DNA of 64,000 bases, taken from assembly GCF_030406905.1 (NCBI RefSeq), contig NZ_CP129137.1, forward strand, positions 2,669,001-2,733,000, given 5' to 3'. Origin of the DNA: Streptomyces sp. HUAS CB01. GTDB taxonomy: Bacteria; Actinomycetota; Actinomycetes; Streptomycetales; Streptomycetaceae. Below, piece after piece: positions 1-9,300 of the stretch. The position numbers were made by a program, and so were the translations under genes. The notes beneath the pieces were generated by a model. It did no database searches. It was not told the origin of the DNA and saw only the letters and a list, made by a program, of their open reading frames with translations. Position 1 is the stretch's first letter. Each line of letters opens with the position of its first letter.

Positions 1-2232
1 CCGGAGGACGGCGAGGTCTATCTGTACACGCAGTACGAGCCCGCCGACGCCCGACGGGTCTTCGCCGATTTCGAGCAGCCGGACCTGAAGGCCCCCTTCC
101 GTTTCGAGGTGGCCGCACCCGAGGGCTGGACGGTCTGGAGCAACGGCGCGGTGGAGTCGCGCGAGGGCGGGACCTGGCGGTTCGCGGAGACCAAGCCGAT
201 CTCCACGTACATCACGGCCGTCGTGGCCGGTCCCTACCACTACGAGACCGACCTCTACACCCGCACCTTCGACGACGGGCGGACGCTGGAGATCCCGCTC
301 GGCGCCATGTGCCGCAAGGGGCTGGCCAGGCACTTCGACGCGGACGACATCTTCCTCGTCACCAAGCAGGGCCTGGACTTCTTCCACGACCACTTCGACT
401 ACCCGTACCCGTTCGGGAAGTACGACCAGGCGTTCGTGCCCGAGTACAACCTCGGCGCGATGGAGAACCCGGGCTGTGTGACCTTCCGCGAGGAGTTCGT
501 CTTCCGGGGCAAGGTGACGCAGGCCTCGTTCGAGCGCCGGGCGAACGTCATCCTGCACGAGATGGCGCACATGTGGTTCGGCGACCTGGTCACCATGCAG
601 TGGTGGGACGACCTGTGGCTGAAGGAGTCCTTCGCCGACTTCATGGGGGCGTTCTCGCTGGTCGAGGCGACCCGCTTCCGCAACGGCTGGGTGACGTTCG
701 CCAACAACCGCAAGGCGTGGGCGTACCGGGCCGACCAGCTGCCGTCCACGCATCCCATCACGGCGGACATCCACGATCTCGAGGACGCCAAGCTCAACTT
801 CGACGGGATCACCTACGCCAAGGGCGCGTCGGTCCTCAAGCAGCTCGTCGCGTACGTGGGCCCGGAGGCGTTCCTGGAGGGCGCGCGGCGCTACTTCAAG
901 CGGCACGCCTACGGCAACACCCGTCTCGACGACCTGCTGTCGGTGCTGGAGGAGACCTCCGGACGGGACATGAAGGCCTGGTCGCGTTCGTGGCTGGAGA
1001 CCTCCGGGGTCAACACGCTGACGCCGCAGCTCACCTGTGACGCGGGCGACCGGATCACCGAGCTGGCGGTCGTGCAGGACGGCGACGCCGGACCCGGTGC
1101 CGCGGGCTCGTCGCAGGCCCGGCCGCACCGGGTGGCCGTCGGCCTGTACCGGCACGAGGGCACCGAGCTGGTGCGCTACGCCCGGGCCGAGGTGGACGTC
1201 ACCGGGGGGCGGACGGTCGTGGCGGAACTGGCCGGCCGGGAGCGCCCGGCGCTCGTGCTCGTCAACGACGACGACCTCACCTACTGCAAGGTCCGCTTCG
1301 ACGAGGGCTCGCTGGAGACGCTGCGCGGGCACCTCGGCTCGGTCACGGACCCGCTGGCGCGGGCGGTGTGCTGGTCGGCGCTGTGGAACCTGACACGGGA
1401 CGCCCTGATGCCGGCACGGGACTTCGTCGGGCTCGTCCTGGACTTCGCCGGCCGGGAGTCGGACATCGGCGTGCTGCAGATGGTGCACTCCTGGGCCCGC
1501 ACCGCGCTCGTCCACTACGCGGCTCCCGAGTGGCGCGAGGAGGGCGGCCGGAGGCTGTCGGAGCGCGCGCTGCGGGAACTGCGGCTCGCCGAGCCGGGCA
1601 GCCAGCACCAGCTGACGTGGGCACGGTTCTTCGCGTCCGTGGCGGCCACGGACGCGGATCTCCAGCTGCTCCAGGGGCTGCTGGAGGACACCGCCAAGAT
1701 CGACGGGCTGGACGTGGACCAGGAGCTGCGCTGGGCGTTCCTGGAGCCGCTGGCCTCGCACGGGGTGGCCGACGAGCAGGCGATCGGCGCGGAGCTGGCA
1801 CGGGACGACACCGCGTCCGGCAAGCGCCACCAGGTGCGGTGCCTGGCCGCGCGGCCCTCCGCCGCGGTCAAGGCCCAGGCGTGGGCGCAGGTCGTGGAGT
1901 CCGAGGCGCTGTCCAACGCGCTGGTGGAGGCGACCATTTCGGGCTTCACCCAGGCGTCGCAGCGGGAGCTGCTCGCGCCGTACGCCGAGAAGTACTTCGC
2001 GGCGATCGAGCGGGTCTGGGCGGAACGGTCGATCCAGATCGGCATGGACGTGGTCCGCGGTCTCTTCCCCGCGCTCCAGGACGACGAGGCCACGCTGCGG
2101 GCGACGGACGGGTGGCTCGGCTCCCACGCCGACGCACCCCCGGCGCTGCGCCGGCTGGTGCTCGAGTCCCGGGACGACCTCGCCCGCGCCCTGCGGGCCC
2201 AGTCCTGCGACGCGGCGGCCTCCGGCAGCTGA
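1..2232 (+). CDS. Aminopeptidase N paralogue (M1 family), 5' end outside window
   Basis: The reading frame is open from the first base, so the start lies upstream; 743 codons are visible. It is an M1 zinc aminopeptidase that removes N-terminal residues from peptides, probably in the cytoplasm since such enzymes are usually not secreted. The exopeptidase motif GAMEN is at visible residues 152-156. The zinc site HEMAH is at 186-190, with the third ligand Glu 209 in LWLKESF. The C-terminal helical ERAP1-like domain is complete. The protein closely resembles the complete aminopeptidase N at 11106-13676, so the two are paralogues within 11 kb. The catalytic residues are intact, so it is probably active. 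A 12-bp hairpin follows the stop. Confidence 0.93.
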   Translation, partial: PEDGEVYLYTQYEPADARRVFADFEQPDLKAPFRFEVAAPEGWTVWSNGAVESREGGTWRFAETKPISTYITAVVAGPYHYETDLYTRTFDDGRTLEIPLGAMCRKGLARHFDADDIFLVTKQGLDFFHDHFDYPYPFGKYDQAFVPEYNLGAMENPGCVTFREEFVFRGKVTQASFERRANVILHEMAHMWFGDLVTMQWWDDLWLKESFADFMGAFSLVEATRFRNGWVTFANNRKAWAYRADQLPSTHPITADIHDLEDAKLNFDGITYAKGASVLKQLVAYVGPEAFLEGARRYFKRHAYGNTRLDDLLSVLEETSGRDMKAWSRSWLETSGVNTLTPQLTCDAGDRITELAVVQDGDAGPGAAGSSQARPHRVAVGLYRHEGTELVRYARAEVDVTGGRTVVAELAGRERPALVLVNDDDLTYCKVRFDEGSLETLRGHLGSVTDPLARAVCWSALWNLTRDALMPARDFVGLVLDFAGRESDIGVLQMVHSWARTALVHYAAPEWREEGGRRLSERALRELRLAEPGSQHQLTWARFFASVAATDADLQLLQGLLEDTAKIDGLDVDQELRWAFLEPLASHGVADEQAIGAELARDDTASGKRHQVRCLAARPSAAVKAQAWAQVVESEALSNALVEATISGFTQASQRELLAPYAEKYFAAIERVWAERSIQIGMDVVRGLFPALQDDEATLRATDGWLGSHADAPPALRRLVLESRDDLARALRAQSCDAAASGS

Positions 2233-2257
2233 CGGCGCCGCTCTCCGTCGTCGATTC

Positions 2258-2284
2258 CCCCGCCGGGCCACGGGCCCGGCGGGG
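2258..2284 (+). terminator. Intrinsic terminator hairpin
   Basis: Arms CCCCGCCGGGCC (2258-2269) and GGCCCGGCGGGG (2273-2284) form a perfect 12-bp stem with a 3-nt loop, 26 bases after the aminopeptidase stop. There is no U-tract, as is usual in Streptomyces. Confidence 0.75.
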
Positions 2285-2346
2285 TCCGGGCGGGCAGAAC
2301 TGATCGGCCATCGAACGCCCGTACTTTAGGACGGGGATGTCCAGAA

Positions 2347-2376
2347 TTGTCGACGGCTGTGTAACAGGGGTTAGGA
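2347..2376 (+). promoter_or_regulatory. Possible sigma-70-type promoter
   Basis: TTGTCG (2347-2352) and TTAGGA (2371-2376) are 18 bases apart, ahead of the gene starting at 2406. The -10 match is weak, so this is tentative. Confidence 0.3.
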
Positions 2377-2405
2377 GCCCGCGACCGTGCGGGAATTGGC
2401 GGTGC

Positions 2406-3413
2406 ATGAACCACAACACCCCTCTCTCCCCCCGCCCGTTGAGCGACCTCTCCGATGTCCGGCGACGCGTGCTGTCGGGTGCGCAGCTGCGCGCCCGGGG
2501 CGTGACCGCGGAGCGCGCCGCCGAGAGGTGCGGCCCCGGCGGTCCCTGGCAGCAGCTCCTGCCGGGGGTGTTCCTGCTGCACCCCGGGACGCCCACCAGC
2601 GAGGAGCGGCTGCACGCGGCGGTGACGTACGCCGGCCGCCCCGACGAGGGCGAGGTCATGGTGACGGGGCTGGCGGCGCTGGCGCTGCACCGGTTCGCCT
2701 CCGTACCGTCCCTGACGGGGCTGGAGCGGATCGACGTGCTCGTGCCGCGCACCCGGCGGCTGCGCTCGGCGGGCTGCGCCCGGCTGATCCGTACGCACGC
2801 GATGCCGAGGCCGGACGTGGTGACGGGGCTGCCCGTCGCCCCCGTGGCGCGTGCGCTGGCCGACGCCGTGGCACGGCTGACCGACCCGGGGGCGGTGCGC
2901 CGGCTGCTGACCGAGGCCGTGCGCGCCGGGCACTGCGAACCGGCCGCCGTGGTGGCCGAGTTGACCCGCGCCCGGCTGCTGTCCCGCCCCCACGTGGTGG
3001 ACGCCGTCGACTCCCTGCTGGCCGAGGGCCGGGCGGTCGCCGAGGGGCGCCTCTACGACCTCGTACGGCTGTACGGGCTTCCCGAGCCGGTGTGGAACGT
3101 GGACCTGCGCCTGCCCGGCGGCCCGCAGCTGGGGAGTGTCGACGCCTACTGGCCCGAGGAGGCCGTCGCCGTCGGGCTCGACACCCGCGCGCCGCGCCCC
3201 GCGGCCGTCCACGACGGGCCGGACGCGGACCCGGAGTGGTCCGCGTCCAGCCGTCAGCGCGAGCATCTGGAGCGGCTCGGGATCACCGTGATCCAGATCT
3301 CGCCCAGGAAGCTGCGGGACGCCCCCGTGCAGCAGGCGATGGTGCTCCGTACGGCCCTGATGGCCTCCTCGGACCGGGAGCCGACGCCGTATGTCGTCGT
3401 GCTCCCCCGCTAG
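2406..3413 (+). CDS. AbiEi-like protein with degenerate endonuclease-like C-terminus
   Basis: 335 residues. ATG 2406 was chosen because the protein then begins near the first plausible helix; an in-frame ATG at 2337 would add 23 unlikely residues. The N-terminal part (residues about 20-60, around PWQQLLPGVFLLHPG) resembles the AbiEi-type antitoxin winged-helix found in many actinobacterial orphan proteins. The C-terminal 120 residues resemble the Vsr/DUF559 endonuclease-like fold fused to such domains (VDAYWPEEAVAV, then RQREHLERLGITVIQI). The acidic residue usually expected in the AVEVD strand is replaced (AVGLD), so nuclease activity is doubtful. There is no AbiEii-type toxin beside it. Function unknown. 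Confidence 0.7.
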   Translation: MNHNTPLSPRPLSDLSDVRRRVLSGAQLRARGVTAERAAERCGPGGPWQQLLPGVFLLHPGTPTSEERLHAAVTYAGRPDEGEVMVTGLAALALHRFASVPSLTGLERIDVLVPRTRRLRSAGCARLIRTHAMPRPDVVTGLPVAPVARALADAVARLTDPGAVRRLLTEAVRAGHCEPAAVVAELTRARLLSRPHVVDAVDSLLAEGRAVAEGRLYDLVRLYGLPEPVWNVDLRLPGGPQLGSVDAYWPEEAVAVGLDTRAPRPAAVHDGPDADPEWSASSRQREHLERLGITVIQISPRKLRDAPVQQAMVLRTALMASSDREPTPYVVVLPR

Positions 3414-3433
3414 CCGCGTCCGTGCGGCGCTGC

Positions 3434-3452
3434 CCCGGGCTCTCGGCCCGGG
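3434..3452. terminator. Weak hairpin between convergent genes
   Basis: CCCGGGC (3434-3440) and GCCCGGG (3446-3452) form a 7-bp stem with a 5-nt loop between two convergent genes. It could serve both strands. Confidence 0.4.
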
Positions 3453-3529
3453 CCGGGCCGGCGCGGTGCCGCCCGGTGGACGGCGGCGGCTCCGGCCGGA
3501 CCCGGACCGGTGCGGTCGGGGCCGTCGGC

Positions 3530-4702
3530 CTACCGGCAGAACTCCGCCTCGACGACGGCAGCGCTGTCCCCCGCCCAGTCGCTGTTGAAGTTGAGCGCGA
3601 GGGCGCGGCGGCCGTCCCGGGTGCTGACGGCCTCCGAGCTGGAGCCGTGGATTCCGCCACCGTGGCCCCAGACCTCCTTGCCGCAGGACAGCTTCTGCGA
3701 CATCAGCCCCAGTCCGTAGTGGTGGTTCGGCGCCTCCGCTCCGACGGGCACGGTCGTGGTCATCTTGGTCAGCTGGCCCTTCGGCAGCAGCCTGCCGCCC
3801 AGCAGCGCACGGTAGAAGCGGTTCAGATCCCCCGTCGTGGAGATCATCTCGCCGGCCGACCAGGCCGCCGACGGGTTGAGCTCCGTGACGTCGTGGATCG
3901 CGGTGCCGGGCCGGGGTCCCACGAGGACCGAGTACGCCCGCCCGCTGGGCCGCGGCATCGCCGCCCGAGTGCCGGGCACCGAGGTGGCGCGCAGACCCAG
4001 CGGACGCAGCACCCGGCGCTCGATCTCCCGGCCGTAAGGACGTCCGGTCACCTTCTCGACGACGAGCCCGGCGAGCACGTAGTTGGTGTTGGAGTAGTGC
4101 CAGCCGGCGCCTGGGGCGAAGTACGGCTCGTGCCGCAGGGCGATCCGGACGAGATCGCGCGGCGCCCAGGTGTCGTAGCGGTGCTCGAAGAAGCCCTCGC
4201 CGAAGACCTTGCCCAGGAACTCCCGGTCGTCGGTGTACTCGTGGATGCCGCTGGTGTGGTTGAGGAGCCGGCGCAAGGTGACGGTCCGCCCGTCGTGGCC
4301 GTTGCCCCGGACCAGCCCCGGCAGCCAGCGCTCGACCGTGTCGTCGAGGCTCAGTCTTCCCTCCGCCTCGAGCTGGAGGATCACCGTGGCGACGAAGGTC
4401 TTCGTGATGGAGCCGACGCGGAAGCCGTCCGCGGGCCCGCGCTCCCTGCCGGTGGTGCGGTCCGCCACGCCCGCCTCGCCGTTCCAGGTCGTGTGCCGGT
4501 CCGTGGCCTGCGCGAGCGCCCCGGGCGAGCCGGCCTCGACGGCCTGCTCGAGCGCCCGCTGGGTCGCCGCGTGCCGGTCCGGGGTGCGCTGCTCGGCCGC
4601 CGACGCCGTCGCCGGGGTCACCAGGGCGGTGGCGGTGAGGGCGGCCACCGTCGTCGCCGCGGCCAGGGCCGTGCGGATCCTCGGGGCAGGACGTGCCGTC
4701 AT
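3530..4702 (-). CDS. Secreted serine hydrolase, beta-lactamase / D-Ala-D-Ala carboxypeptidase fold
   Basis: 390 residues. ATG 4702 is preceded by AGGAG, and the protein then starts with a signal peptide (MTARPAPR, a hydrophobic Ala/Val stretch, then an ATASA-type cleavage site). The penicillin-recognising fold shows the active-site SxxK as SITK (in FRVGSITKTF), the YxN motif as YSN in a YSNTNY context, and a C-terminal HGG (GHGGGIHG). It probably acts outside the membrane as a DD-peptidase or esterase; the substrate cannot be told. The NUDIX gene lies 98 bases upstream on the same strand. Confidence 0.88.
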   Translation of the reverse strand: MTARPAPRIRTALAAATTVAALTATALVTPATASAAEQRTPDRHAATQRALEQAVEAGSPGALAQATDRHTTWNGEAGVADRTTGRERGPADGFRVGSITKTFVATVILQLEAEGRLSLDDTVERWLPGLVRGNGHDGRTVTLRRLLNHTSGIHEYTDDREFLGKVFGEGFFEHRYDTWAPRDLVRIALRHEPYFAPGAGWHYSNTNYVLAGLVVEKVTGRPYGREIERRVLRPLGLRATSVPGTRAAMPRPSGRAYSVLVGPRPGTAIHDVTELNPSAAWSAGEMISTTGDLNRFYRALLGGRLLPKGQLTKMTTTVPVGAEAPNHHYGLGLMSQKLSCGKEVWGHGGGIHGSSSEAVSTRDGRRALALNFNSDWAGDSAAVVEAEFCR

Positions 4703-4800
4703 GCGAATCTCCTGTCTGCGTGCCGTCGTGAACGGGCTCGGCGGACAGGACTCGCGGCCGGCGGGCGGAGTTGAGCGGTGCGTGGGGGGTTGAGCGGATT

Positions 4801-5268
4801 TCAGCCTGTGCCGTGGACTGAGCCGTCCACCCGGCCGAGCGCGGGGCGCGTACGCCACAGCTCCAGGCCGATGTCGACCAGCGAGACGCGTTCGAGTGCC
4901 GGGACGGAGTCCAGGGGGTGCCAGGCGGCGAGGTCGGTGGAGCCGTCGGTTTCGGGGCGCGGCTCGCCGGCGGTGATCCTGGCCTCGTAGACGATGCGCA
5001 GACTCTGGAAGTCCTCGCCGGAACCGAACCTGCCGGGCCTGCGCGTGGTCATGGAGTCGACCCCGAGCAGCGCGGTCACCTCGGCCGTGCAGCCGGTCTC
5101 CTCCGCCACTTCGCGCACGACCGTACCGACCGGGTCCTCGCCGTGGTCCATCCCCCCGCCGGGCAGGGTCCAGCGCCTGGTCCCGTCACGTGCCACCCAC
5201 CGGGCGAGGAGGATCCGCCCGTCCCGTACGCACACGGCGTACGCCGCGACCCTCAAGTGCTGCTTCAT
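4801..5268 (-). CDS. NUDIX hydrolase
   Basis: 155 residues. The NUDIX box is complete: the GX5EX7REVXEEXG pattern runs from GGMDHGE to REVAEETG at about residues 39-60. These enzymes hydrolyse nucleoside diphosphates linked to another moiety, with Mg2+ bound by the Glu residues. The start MKQHLRVAAYAV fits the first strand of the fold. The exact substrate is unknown. It lies upstream of the secreted serine hydrolase on the same strand, with no obvious functional link. Confidence 0.88.
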   Translation of the reverse strand: MKQHLRVAAYAVCVRDGRILLARWVARDGTRRWTLPGGGMDHGEDPVGTVVREVAEETGCTAEVTALLGVDSMTTRRPGRFGSGEDFQSLRIVYEARITAGEPRPETDGSTDLAAWHPLDSVPALERVSLVDIGLELWRTRPALGRVDGSVHGTG

Positions 5269-5400
5269 GCGCAGAGGTTAGGCGGTGCGGGGCGCGCCCG
5301 ACCGGCGGTCGCGTCCACTCGCCCGCCCGGCTCCGCCGATTGGCCGGGAATGCGCGTCGCCGTCCGCCGCGGAGGCTCGTGGCGGAGGTCGACACGTCCA

Positions 5401-5472
5401 GTCTAACTCTTTTGATCGCATTAGACGGTTAGAGTTGCCCTGTCAACCGCTCACGTACCCTTGAGGGGTTAG
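5401..5472 (+). promoter_or_regulatory. Inverted CTAAC/GTTAG motifs upstream of CGNR regulator
   Basis: GTCTAA (5401-5406) and TTAGAC (5421-5426) are perfect inverted repeats 14 bases apart. CTAAC (5403-5407) is also mirrored by GTTAG at 5428-5432, and GGTTAG recurs at 5467-5472. A loose promoter, TTGCCC (5435-5440) with TACCCT (5457-5462), lies among them. The likely use is autoregulation by the CGNR protein; this is inferred from position only. Confidence 0.4.
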
Positions 5473-5494
5473 CCGACCCGAGGGAGCGCCCGCC

Positions 5495-6037
5495 ATGACC
5501 GCGTCCGACCCGCGCCCGCTCACCGGCGAGCCCCTGTCGCTGGACCTGCTGAACACCCGATGGACCCAGGACGGCGAGCAGCGGGACCTGCTCGACACCG
5601 CGGACGGGCTGCGCCTCTGGCTGGCGGTCCACGGCCTCGACACCCGCTTCACCGCCGACGAGGCCACCCTGGAGCGGACCCGCGCCGCCCGTGACGCGCT
5701 GGCCGCCGCCGTGGACCACCCCGGCGACCCCGTGGCGAGCGCCGCGGTGGACGCCGTCCTGGAGCACGGGCACATCCGGGCCGCGCTCACCGCCGCCGGG
5801 CCCGAGGAACGGTCCGAGTTCGCCGACCCGGCCTGGGGGCCCGGCTGGACGGCCGTGCGCGACTACCTGGACCTGCTGCGCGCCGCGCCCGGCCGGATCC
5901 GCGCCTGCGCCCACAGCGCCTGCGTACTGCACTTCTTCGACACGTCGCGGAACGGCACGCGGCGCTGGTGCTCCATGGCGACCTGCGGCAACCGCGCGAA
6001 GGCGTCCCGGCACTACGCGCGGACGCGTGAGGACTGA
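5495..6037 (+). CDS. CGNR zinc-finger / ABATE-domain regulator
   Basis: 180 residues. The N-terminal ABATE domain (residues about 10-115, beginning EPLSLDLLNTRW) is followed by a C-terminal CGNR zinc finger (about 132-175): CAHSACVLHFFD, then RRWCSMATCGNRAKASRHY. This family is thought to be stress- or ligand-responsive transcription regulators. The ATG follows a GAGGGAGCG ribosome site. Repeated CTAAC/GTTAG motifs lie 23-94 bases upstream. Confidence 0.9.
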   Translation: MTASDPRPLTGEPLSLDLLNTRWTQDGEQRDLLDTADGLRLWLAVHGLDTRFTADEATLERTRAARDALAAAVDHPGDPVASAAVDAVLEHGHIRAALTAAGPEERSEFADPAWGPGWTAVRDYLDLLRAAPGRIRACAHSACVLHFFDTSRNGTRRWCSMATCGNRAKASRHYARTRED

Positions 6038-6316
6038 TCGCAGCCGGCCGAGAACCCGGCCGCCGTCCCCCCTGCACTGCGCCCGGGGCCAAATGCGTCG
6101 ACCCACGCCGAAAATCGTCCATTGTTGAACAGCCTGGCGGGGCGGATCGATGGGCTATCAACCCCTTTGCTCCCCCTGGCACATGTTCCGCCACTGGCGG
6201 ATCTCCGCCATGACCGCATCCCGCCTCTGCCAACTCTCCACAAACCCCTGTCACTTGCGAAAGGCTGAGCGGTCATCCGGTACCGAATTCCGGACCCCTT
6301 CTTTCACAAAACAGGG

Positions 6317-9300
6317 ATGCTGATGACAACCCTCGAGTCCCAGGGCTCCATACCCGGGCCAAGACGTGTGGCCCGGATCGCCGCCGCCGCAGGCCTCGTG
6401 GCCGCGCTGGTGGCCACCGGCGCCGCCCCCGCCTTCGCCGCCGCCTCGGTGGACGACCCGGCCGACGGCCCGGTCAAGACCGCCGAGACGCCCGCCGACA
6501 AGCTCGGCCAGGCGGACGCCCAACTCCTCGCCGAGGCCGAGGCGAAGGGCCAGAAGACCGTCACCGTGATGGTCGCCACGGTTCCCGGCCGGACCGAGCA
6601 GGTCGCCGGCCAGCTGGACGCCGTTCCCGGCGCCGTCGTCGGCCAGAAGGACGACAAGCTCGGCTACGTCCGGGCCACGCTCCCCACCGGCAGGGCGAAG
6701 AGCGCCCTCGGCAAGGCCGGTGAACTCGCCACGGTCCAGGGGATGGACCTGCAGCGCGAGATCAAGCTGGACGATCCGAGGCCGGACGCGGGCGCCAGGG
6801 GTACCGCTTCCACCGCCTCGAAGTCGGCCACCTACCCGGCGCCGGGCAGGAAGACCCCGGCGAAGAACCCGTACAACCCGTCCCACGAGACGGGTGCCGT
6901 GGAGTTCGTCGAGGACCACCCGCGGGCCGACGGCCGCGGCGTGACCATCGGCATCCTCGACTCCGGGATCGACCTGGGCCACCCGGCCCTGCAGAAGACC
7001 ACCACCGGCGAACGCAAGATCGTCGACTGGGTGACCGCGACCGACCCGGCCAAGGACGGCGACGGCACCTGGCGGCGGATGGACACCGGGGTCACCGGCC
7101 CCGTGTTCACCGTGGGCGACCGCAGCTGGAAGGCACCGGCCGGCGAGCACCGGTTCAGCGTCTTCGAGGAGCGGGCCACCCTGGGCGGCGACATGGCCGG
7201 GGACCTGAACCGCGACGGCGACACCACCGACAAGTGGGGCGTGCTGTACGACGCCGCCGCAGGCACGGTCCGGGTCGACCTGGACGACGACGCCGACTTC
7301 ACCGACGACGTCGTGATGAAGCCGTACAAGAGCGGCCACCAGGTCGGGTACTTCGGCACCGACAACCCCGCCACCGAGATCGCCGAGCGCATCCCGTTCG
7401 TGGTGGAGATCCGCAAGAACGTCGAGTTCGAGGCCGGGAAGTTCTCCGACTACGTCAACATCGGCGTCATCGAGGGCTCGCACGGCACCCACGTCGCCGG
7501 CATCACCGCCGCGAACGGCCTCTTCGGCGGCCGGATGAGCGGCGCGGCACCCGGTGCCAAGCTGGTCTCCTCGCGCGCCTGCACCTGGAGCGGCGGCTGC
7601 ACCAACATCGCGCTGCTCGAGGGCATGCGGGACCTCGTCGTCAACCGCGGCGTGGACATCGTCAACATGTCCATCGGCGGTCTGCCCGCGCTGAACTACG
7701 ACGACAGCGACCGCGGCGACGACGCCGACAACGCGCGCGCCCTGCTCTACAACCGCCTGATCGACACCTACGGCGTCCAGCTGGTCATCTCGGCCGGCAA
7801 CGAGGGCCCCGGCGTGAACACGATCGGCGACCCGGGCCTGGCGAACAAGGTCCTCTCGGTCGGCGCGGCGATCTCCCGCAGCACCTGGGCCGCCAACTAC
7901 GGCTCCCAGGTCGAGAAGCCGTACAACATGTTCAACTTCTCCTCCCGCGGCCCGACGGAGAACGGCGGCTTCACGCCGACGATCTCCGCGCCCGGCTCGG
8001 CGATCAACACGATCCCGACCTGGCAGGCGGGCGCCCCGGTGGCCGAGGCCGGCTACAGCCTGCCCGCGGGCTACGGCATGCTGAACGGCACCTCGATGTC
8101 CTCGCCGCAGGCCGCGGGCGCGAGCGCGCTGCTCATCTCCGCCGCCAAGCAGCGTCACCTCAAGCTCTCCCCGCTCACCCTCCGGACCGCGCTGACCAGC
8201 ACCGCCCAGCGCATCCCCGGAGTGAAGGCGCACGAGCAGGGCGCGGGCCTGATCGACGTCAACGAGGCCTGGGAGTCCATCCGGGACGGTGCCACCGCCC
8301 ACGCGTACTCGGTGAAGGCACCGGTCGACACCGCGCTCGACCACCTGCTGAAGCCGGAGGCGGGCTTCGGTGCCGGCATCTACGACCGCGAGGGCGGGCT
8401 GAAGCCCGGCCAGCGCAAGACGTACGACGTCACCATCACGCGCACGAGCGGCCCGAACCGGCCGGTCGAGCACGAGCTGGACTTCCGTAACAACGACGGC
8501 ACGTTCCGTATCCTCGGCGACGACGAGGTGGACCTGCCGCTGAACAAGCCGGTCACCGTCAAGGTGCAGGCCAAGGCCGCCTCCACCGGCGTGCACAGCG
8601 CCATCCTGGAGGCGGACGACGAGCGCACCGAGGGCGTCGACAAGCAGATCCTCGCCACCGTGGTCGCCTCGAACGAGCTGGTGAAGCCCGGCTACACCTA
8701 CTCCGCCAAGGGTTCGGTGCAGCGCAACAGCTTCAAGTCCTACTTCGTCACGGTGCCGCAGGGCGCCAGGACGCTGGAGGTCGCGCTCGGCGGACTCGCC
8801 GCGGGCAGCCAGACCCGGTTCATCTCGGTCCACCCGTACGGCGTGGCCTTCGAGGACACCGCGTCCACGGTCTGCTACCCGAACTACAACAACCCGGCCA
8901 ACACCTGCCGCCCGGACGTGCGCTCCTACGCGAACCCGCAGCCGGGCGTCTGGGAGATCGAGGTCGAGTCGCGCCGTACGTCCCCCGTGCTGGACAACCC
9001 GTTCAAGCTGGACGTCACGCTGCTCGGTGCCTCCTTCGACCCGGCGGTGAAGACCCTCCCGGAGGCGAAGGTCGGCACGCCGGCGACGGTCGACTGGAAG
9101 GTCACCAACGACGCGGCCGCGCTGGAGGGCAAGCTGGAGGGCGGCTCGCTGGGCTCCGCGAAGACGGCGACGCCGACCATCGCGCAGGACGAGCGCCAGG
9201 TGTCCACGGTCACGATCGGCGCGGGCGTCGAGCGGCTGGACGTGGTCATCGGGAACACCTCCGACAAGGGCGCCGACCTGGACCTCGCGGTCCTCAAGGA

